From positions 587,501 to 651,500 of the forward strand of contig JABMCL010000602.1 of NCBI GenBank assembly GCA_018857735.1: a stretch of DNA of 64,000 nucleotides, written 5' to 3'. Made by a program: the position numbers and the translations under genes. Source of the DNA: Alviniconcha marisindica. Lineage: Eukaryota > Mollusca > Gastropoda > Provannidae. The notes beneath the pieces were generated by a model. It saw nothing but the letters and a program-made list of their open reading frames with translations. It had not been told where the DNA came from and made no database searches. Within the stretch, counting starts at the first letter, position 1; every line of letters begins with the position of its first letter. Of this stretch, positions 34,201 through 43,200 are shown one piece after another.

Positions 34201-37200
34201 ATTTAGGGAGGTTAAGTTATGTAAAGTAAAGTAATGTTCCTTTTTCTGCTCTTGAAGTTTCTGATCTTTGCAGTGCACCTGATACCAAATCTCCAGTCGT
34301 TGTTCAGACTGCAACCACCGTTCTTTGTGTGTTAGTGCAGATGTTCCACCATCTCAGTTTTATTATAGGGTCTGTGACACAGTCTGGACTTTCAAATTTG
34401 GTATTGGCATAAAGCCTGGGCACACACAGCTCATGTTTGGGGTGCCCATTTCCTTTTCTAGGATAAGTTTCTTTGACACAAGGCCGCCTTGTTTTTATTC
34501 ACTCTAGTGACTTGGTTGATTGGTTTGATTTCTGTGACAGGCACACATTGGGCCTGTTGTATTAATTGCAGATGGCAAAAAATGATCTCTTAGCTGTTCT
34601 TTTTTCTCCTGGGTGATATCTTTTTGGTTTGTTATATCCCCCGGTAACAAAAAAAAAATTGGGGGGGGGGGGGGGGATACTGGAATAATAATGTCTGTGT
34701 GTCTGGGCTTTGTCCAGAAAATATATTTTTGGACCACTTAACCTTTGGTAATCAAACTTGGTACGGAGGTGCATCATCATGAGCCAGAGTATTAGACCAG
34801 AAAGATGGATTGCTATCATCAAGGTCACAGTGATATATATGATCAAAATATGACTTTTGCTACTAATCTTCTGCACTAATGATTCTTTTGAAAATGAACT
34901 TAGTCTGATGGTAGATTGTCACAAGCCAAAGCGTTCACTAAAACAATAAAAGATTGGTTTGCTGTGTTCAAGGTCATGGCAAAGGTACTAAATTATTGTT
35001 TGCTGTGTTCAGGGTGAAGGTCAGGGCAAAAGTTCAAAAAATTATATTTGTCCAGACAGTGGCTTCTGAACCACTGAACCTTTAGAAACCAACTTGGCAT
35101 TATGATGCATCATCATAAGCCGGTATACCATGCAAAACAGTTGTGTTATCTTCAAGGTTAAGGTCACAGTGAAGGCTCATTTAATTGAGATATGACTGTT
35201 TCTATTATAGCTGCTGAACTGCTGATCCTTTTTTGACCGAACTTAATGTGATGATACATCACCGTAAGCCTGAGTGTCTTGTAAAACAACAAACCTTGTT
35301 TTGTTTGCAGTGTTATGGTTTTTTTCTTCTCCCCCTTCCCAGTAATGTTTGTTTCATTTTGTTTACAGTTGTATGAAAGGATGAATGTTGCTGATGCACT
35401 GCAACCTAAGTCATTTGAAGATGGTGAACGAATCATCCAACAGGTTAGTGATATATCCTGTACATGCAAGATGGGACTTGCGTGGTAATTGACATATTGA
35501 TGGCCAGAATTTGTGATGATCCAATCCAACATGGCAGTAATGTAATGTTTTAATGGTCGAACATGTCAGCAGTAATGTGTCAGTAGACCTATGCATCATG
35601 TCACTGATGTTTCAACAGTCCAGTATCTGTTGAGTTATTTGTCTCTTTAAGGCACTGATTTCTGTGCTTGATATTTCTCATAAAATGTTGAAAAACACTC
35701 ACAAAATTTCATGTGAAATGCAGAAAGCATAAGCTGAGGATAAAGGAATCATGTGACTTGGTATGTTTCATTTAGTTTTTGTTGTTGTGTGGGTTTTTTT
35801 GGGGGGGTGGGGGGGGAGTGTTTTTGTTGCAGAAGAGTAACAACATGTAACTAACTTGCCAAACCTTTCTTGTTAGTTAAACCTTTCGGTCAGCTTAGTG
35901 TTCAACTACAGTTGGGCTTGGTGGCCAGCTTAGCGTTCACTTGCAGTCAAACATGATTATAAACCAAGCACTTGACTACAGTCAAAAATGACAGCAAATG
36001 ACTTAAGACTGACTTTGATTTTGAAATTTGGTTGAGAACAGAATAAATATTAAAGCTTGTGGTGGTATAAAATTTTTCCTTGAAACAGATGTTTCTCCAG
36101 GGACTCAGTAATGGCTGTCAGTCTCGGTAAACAGTTTATGTTCTGTCTAAATACCAAGGCAGGGATGTAGCTCAGAGGATTGAGCACTGGGCTGGGAGCG
36201 CTGCTGGTACAGGTTTAACTTCCTTGTGCAGCAAGCAATTTTTTGTCCAGAATCAACTTTCAGTACAGACTCTGGTATGGTGTTCCTACAGCCCCCATGT
36301 GCAACTGCATATTCCAAGCCTTGGCAGCCATACCATTGTTTGGACTGGTACAGTGGTAGCCATACAGTTGTGTGAGCAGATGAAAATACGGCACTCAGTC
36401 ATCTCTCAAAGTTGCATGGTGGTCGCCCAAGTGCCAGGGGAATTGAAGATGGATAGCCTATACAAATAATTTGCCTTTGCAAAAATGGGTGTACTACCTC
36501 AACAGCAAAAAAGAGGGATGAGGAAAAAGAATTCCAAATACCCCCCAACCAGCCCTGCCAGCTCACCACCCTTCAGTAAGGCTTGTTGACATTATTCTTT
36601 GAAAAGCCCTGCTGATGTTGATACTCAATTCGGTAATGATTCTGGCCTTACTTAACAGCATTTGTTTACACTATAATTATAGTATCAGAATCTCTGCCAA
36701 TATCACCGAAGGTACGTGGCTGCTGAAAGCTGGGAAGATGTAGTGTTTTATTTGCATGATTTTTCTGCTGCAGGGTGATGCTGCTGAACTTATGTATTTC
36801 GTGGAGTCTGGTCGGGTTCGAATCGCTATGGTCAACAAGGTAAGGCGTCAAAATTGAAGCTAGTGAATCTGGTTGCATTGGTGGATTTAAATTTGTTTTA
36901 AATTTGTTAGCTAGGACTTTTGTGGCCTGTATGTCTGCTGTAAGTGGCTACTTGGATCCCCCTGTGCATGCTTATGTCACTTTTTGTCAGACCTGCCTGC
37001 CAGCCTTCCCTTCTGAAAGACTGAAAAGATCAAGAACTTTCCTCTGTGCAGAAAAAAGTTTGTCAGTTTCCAGCATGGAGATATGTTGATAACCAAGGTT
37101 GTACACTAAGATAACCTTTCAGTTCTGACTTTGGGTGCTGTTTAGGATTTAAATTGACAGAAAGAGAGTATCTGTCACTGACATTTGAGCTGGAAATAGT

Positions 37201-40200
37201 TTTTTGAGTGAGGGCTGTTTTGATCAGCTAGGCAAAGGCCTTTTAGTTAATTATACCTACATATTTGCATACAGGCACAATATCACACATGCATACATGC
37301 ACACACGCATGCATGTGCGCGTACATGCATGCATGCAAACGTGTGTGCATGCACGCGCACACACGCGCACACACACACATATCCATGCACGCAGACATGT
37401 AACACACAGAAGCTGTTTATCTTGGTGGCAATCCATAGATGGTAGAGACCTATTTACAAACAGTTGCGGTGGTCAGAAGTGGCAAAAAGGGCCAGTGTTT
37501 GCACCATTTTATTGTCAGTCAGTCAGTCAGACTTAATTTTTTGTTTTGTTTTTTCAGACATTGCTTTAGCAAACAATTCATGGTCTTGGCTGGTTCAAAC
37601 AATTTTTTTTGATGGTCTTGTCTGGTTCATACCAGGTTTGGTGACCTTTATGTGATATCAAGGTCTGTCATTTTGGAAGTTAACTGGAAGTTAGAATCTT
37701 TTCCCAATAAGGTCTCCCTTTTGATTTCAGACTTTCGGTAGCATCATTTTGCAGCATTCTTTATGGTTGAGGACAATAATTGATATAATATTATTTGGAC
37801 TTGATACCTCCCCCACAAAAATGTGGCAACATTGAAAAAAAAGAGTATTTGGGGGGACAGTGTTTCAGTGTGTTCTTTCAAACTTTTTGTGATAGTAACT
37901 TTTACTGACATTGATCTGTTCATGAGTTCGATGAATGATCAGTTTTGAAGTTGGGGGGTGGGGGGTTAGACTGCGGCAGAAAGTTCTTTTTATTTTTCGG
38001 TTTTGACCAGTGGATGTGTCTGCACATTTGCTCTTTGTTTAAACTTGAAGGTTGCTGTCATGTATGCTTCTACTGACAGCTTATTAGTATTAAAGTGAAG
38101 CCCCTCATAGTCACCTCCAGATAAAAAAAATCTCACCATGATTGTGAATGATTCTGCCCTTAAAGGGGTTATGTTCTTGGAATGCTGATGGTACTTCAAA
38201 GGCAGTGTTTAAATTTTCATTTGAAAAGATTAAATACAAAGTGCAGTATCAAATGCACTGTAAACTTGCAACGAGTGCCTGCTATTTAGGCAACAGTATC
38301 TTTACATTGACTATTGAGTTTGCAAACAAAATGGGTGGTTATTTCTGTACAGTGGTTGCTTGTGCCCAGTTGTCCTGCATGGCACAGTGGTTACCTGTGG
38401 CCAGTTGTGCTGTATGGTGCAGTGGTTACCTGTGGCCAGTTGTGCTGTATGGCACAGTGTTTGCCTGTGGCCAGTTGTGCTGTATGGCACAGTGGTTGCC
38501 TGTGGCCAGTTGTGCTGTATGGCACAATGGTTGCCCGTGGCCAGTTGTGCTGTATGGCACAGTGGTTGCCTGTGGCTAGTTGTGCTGTATGGCACAATGG
38601 TTGCCTGTGGCCAGTTGTGCTGTATGGCACAGTAGTTGCCTGTGGCCAGTTGCACTGTATGGCACAGTGGTTGCTTGTGGCCAGTTGTGCTGTATCATAT
38701 GGCACAATGGTTGCCTGTGGCCAGTTGCGCTGTATGGCACAGTGGTTGCCTGTGGCCAGTTGTGCTGTATGGCACAATGGTTGCCTGTGGCCAGTTGTGC
38801 TGTATGGCACAGTAGTTGCCTGTGGCCAGTTGCACTATATGGCACAGTGGTTGCTTGTGGCCAGTTGTGCTGTATCATATGGCACAATGGTTGCCTGTGG
38901 CCAGTTCTGCTGTATGGCACAATGGTTGCCTGTGGCCAGTTGTGCTGTATGGCACAGTAGTTGCCTGTGGCCAGTTGCACTGTATGGCACAATGGTTGCT
39001 TGTGACCAGTTGTGCTGTATCATATGGCACAATGGTTGCCTGTGGCCAGTTGTGCTGTATGGCACAGTGGTTGCCTGTGGCCAGTTGTGCTGTATGGCAC
39101 AATGGTTGCCTGTGGCCAGTTGTGCTTTATGGCACAGTGGTTGTCTGTGGCCAGTTGCACTGTATGGCACAGTGGTTGCCTGTGGCCAGTTGCGCTGTAT
39201 GGCACAGTGGTTGCTTGTGGCCAGTTGTGCTGTATGGCACAGTGGCTGCTTGTGGCCAGTTGCTCTGCATGACGTAATGCAGTAATATGTGGATGTTGGC
39301 TGTTGGCTGTTTTAAAAAATATTGAAAAATACACTTGATTTTGGTGACCAGCTTACAGCTGAATCATCTTGATGGGGGGGAAAAATAATGTGTGAAAGGA
39401 GGAGGTCCTTTAGCATATTGCACTGGATATCATCATAATCATTGTCTTATAATTAAGTGAATGTCCACACTCATACATACATGTGCATAAGCAGGTGCCC
39501 CCCTTCCCCCCCCACCCCACCCCCAACATACATGTACCATGCATGCACACATGCACCCTCTCCTCTCTTTCTCTTGTGTGCACTCGCTCTTTCTCACACA
39601 GAAGAATGACTTATGCTGGGCACTTTTTGCATTATTTTCTATTTTTGTGTTGATTTTGTAGGGAGATTCATGGTCGCTGTTACATTCAAATTATGTACAG
39701 GTGTTACATACCAAATGAAGAATATGCTGTAACATACCTCTAATTGTGATGCTTTGTTTTGGGGTTGCAGGATTCGGTGAGCCAGGTTTTGAGAGTGCTG
39801 TTGCATGTTCTGTTCTGCAGTTCTTTTCTTTCATTCTTTCTTTTGTTTATTTATTTAAAGTTGCTGTTTTGTATGTTGCTTCGTTCAGCTTGTCGTGCTA
39901 AAAGGTTAACCTCTTCATCAGCACCAGAGCAGGAAATCTCAGCATGTTTTTTTCTATGATTCGGCCCATGGATGGAGGAATGGATGTATAGAACTATCAA
40001 GTACTGGCATGTACTAACACAGCCTGTGGTGCACTGTTTGAGGCTAGGGCCCAGTGCTACCATTCCGAGATCTATTTGATTGCTCACTTTCATTGAAACT
40101 ATTTTGGAAAGCTAGTAAAGTATTTAAAATCATGATGCAAAGTTTATAATGGATACCCCCCCCCCCCCCCCCCCCATTCACCCAACACACATACACACAT

Positions 40201-43200
40201 GCATGTGTTACATATATAATGAAGAAGAATAGTTAAAAACAGACAGACAAAAATAACAGCTCGCTCATCTTTGCTACTGATTTATAATATCCCTTCCCCC
40301 CCCCCTCCCCCCTCCCCCCCAAAAAAACAACAACAACCCCAACAACAACAAAAAACAAAAACAACAAAAACAAAGAAAAAGAAAAAAACATACAAACCAA
40401 CCAAAAATTCATGATTTTGCAGTAATATGGCCATGAGAAATGGGTGGTTGTAATACATCTGTGTCATACATGCCATGGATGATAGCATTACTCTTTCTTG
40501 AAGAGGTTGACTGGGAGGGACAAAATACATGGATGTGGTATAATGCTTTGGAAAAATGTTGCTATTTGGCATTCAGTCTCTGTGAGTTTGACTTGATGCT
40601 TTTCAAGCAGTGGCTATCTTTTTCCTTCCTCTCCCTCTCCCCTTGGGAAATTTTAGTGAACTGCATAAACATATTAGTGTTAATGTGAACCTGTATAATT
40701 ATGTTAAGAACATACTGAGTATATCAAAGAAATGTGGACATTGGCTGTATATCCGCTGCAGCCGTTCGCTCATCATTGTCTGATGTTTGAATTTGTGCAT
40801 TGGCCTTTCCATTCTTGTGCTACAGCAGTGTTTTGTTTGAATGCAAGTTGTTGAAACCTGTTCACTGAACAGTAAGTTACAGTTTGTCAACTTCCAGTCC
40901 CACATGCCATGTATGTACAGTTCATCCCCATACATAAACTGTACTCAAGCTTTTATTTCTAGCATTGTTGGAGCTTTCAGTTGTACTGCTGGCTTGTACT
41001 GTGTAGTCAGTGAATTTTATCATCTTGCGTTGATGATGTGACAAAACATTTTGTATGCAGCCAGATGATGAAGGTGATGAAGTGACAGATGGCCATGTCA
41101 AAAGAGAAGAGTTGCAGGATGTGCATGTCAGATTTGACGAGGTATTCAGTGTACAGAATGCTTAACACACTGTGTGGAAGTGTGCTTCTTTCTCTAACAT
41201 TTTGTGAGTGAGCAAAAGTCATGTCAGATTTGACGAGGTATTCAGGGCACAGAGCGCTTAACACACTGTGTGGAAGTGTGCTTCTTTCTCTAACAATTTG
41301 TGAGTGAGCAAATGTTTGTTAGTTTAAAAAGAAGCAGTAAATTTAATTGACTCCATTTGTGACAGCATATTATGAAATTTCCAAAATGTTACATCATTGC
41401 GACAGCTTTTTAACACACTGAGTATACAGAGTGTACTAGAATATTATGACTAAATACAAGTTTTGGAAAACCTGTAATAATTAATTGTGATGCTGTGAAG
41501 GTTAACAGAAGATACCAAAACATGAATGTCATAACTACTAATACAGTAATAGATTTGTATAATGGATGAATGATTTTTCTAGCAAGTTGTATATCTGCAA
41601 GGAAAATCGGTGGACCATTACAATATCGGTCATATACATTAGATTACATGGAGTTTTGGACATTGGACTACCATGTGAATCCAGTTGTCAAAATTCCACT
41701 CTTGGTTAAGGCAGGATGGGCAGACTTTTTAAACTCTTCCGAGTCAACACTTAAGCAGACTCATCACTGCTGGACTCACCTTCAAGTGCGCAGTATGCAA
41801 AGAGGATTGCACATGTTAAAGATGTTATAACTGCTGTTTGACAAGACAACGCCTAAGGGTTGGTGGCATGTAGATAATGCATGTAGTAGCAGAATGATCA
41901 GAATGATAGTAGCGCTCCAAATGGCAGAAGGTTAGATGGGATGATGATAATGCTAATGTACCTAATGTAGTTTCATGCATTTTGAATGACCTCTGAAGAG
42001 GAAAGTAGTGGTCCAGTAAGTGTTAGTTTTTACAGGAGGTGGAATGGAGCATTGTGTCGTGTCTGACCGCCAGGCTGTAGTGTCATGCTTTAGTTTTCAA
42101 CTCCTTGATTTTTTTGATTTTTTTTTCTTCTTTCTGTTTCATTTTTTTGTTTTTCTGCTCAAAACTGACATTGCTTTCTCATTTTTCCTTGAACTTTCAG
42201 ATGTATGGCATACTGATAACACTAATGATGGCCATTTAAATTAATACATAATGTATTCTGCTCTGCAATGTCACTGATTCAAGTTGGCATAATTACATGT
42301 AGCTCTGTACTTGTTTTTGTACACATGTACTGGTACCCAAAATGCATCTAACCAGTCTTCCATTGGCAGGCACTAATTACCGGTAGTAATGCTTTTAAAA
42401 CTTTTTTATTATTATCAAATTTTCAAGGTGACTGATTGGTATGGATGTAGAACTAGAAGTTGATTTCTATGCAGAAGGGAGGGTTATACTATCATGTAGA
42501 GGTCAGACCTCTTAAATCCCGGCATGTTTATCTTGTGCATGTGTGCAGATCCATAAGGCAGTCTGCTGTACATCTGTCCCACATTTCGTCATTTGTATGG
42601 TCGGATAATAATGTAGCTCCATGTCTTTATAAAAAATAAATGTCCACACATGCTTCTCTTCATCCTGATTTTCTTCCATACACCTAAAACTAATAATGAG
42701 CATTGTAAGTATTTTATAGCTGGGTGAGCAGGGAGGCTTGGAGCCTGTTGCATATGGGTGCTCCTTGAGGAGCAAAGTTGTTCTGTACAGGAGTAGGTTT
42801 ATCCCTCTGTACTTTAATGAATGAAAATGTTTGAGGCGTTGAAGGTACAGATGAGACATGGACCACTACCTCATTACCTAAGTCAAAGTAACTTGGGAAA
42901 AGGGGGGGTGGGGGTGCAGGGAGTACCCAGCCAGATTGAAAATTGGTATAATAGCATATTTTAGTATTAGATTCAAGTCTTCAATTGCTAATCCTCTAAC
43001 AATGTTGACACATGTGCTTGATCAGAATGTGCGAGCTCTGTTAGTCCAACCAAATAATCTACTTACTGTATGGTATGCTTGTTCAGTAGAAATGGTTTCT
43101 GACTTTTACTCCTGCTTTGTGAAATGGAACACTTTTGGGTGTGCTTTTGTGATAAAAAGAATGCAGTACGCAGTTTTGCAGTGTCTACTGGACTAGAATA

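Noticed and set aside
36224..36469. 81-codon + strand frame in intron 9
   Set aside because: Lies within the tRNA-headed SINE-like repeat; no coding support.
38311..39334. Several overlapping open frames of 75-323 codons on both strands
   Set aside because: All come from the 35-bp minisatellite unit, which lacks stops in most frames. No independent coding signal.
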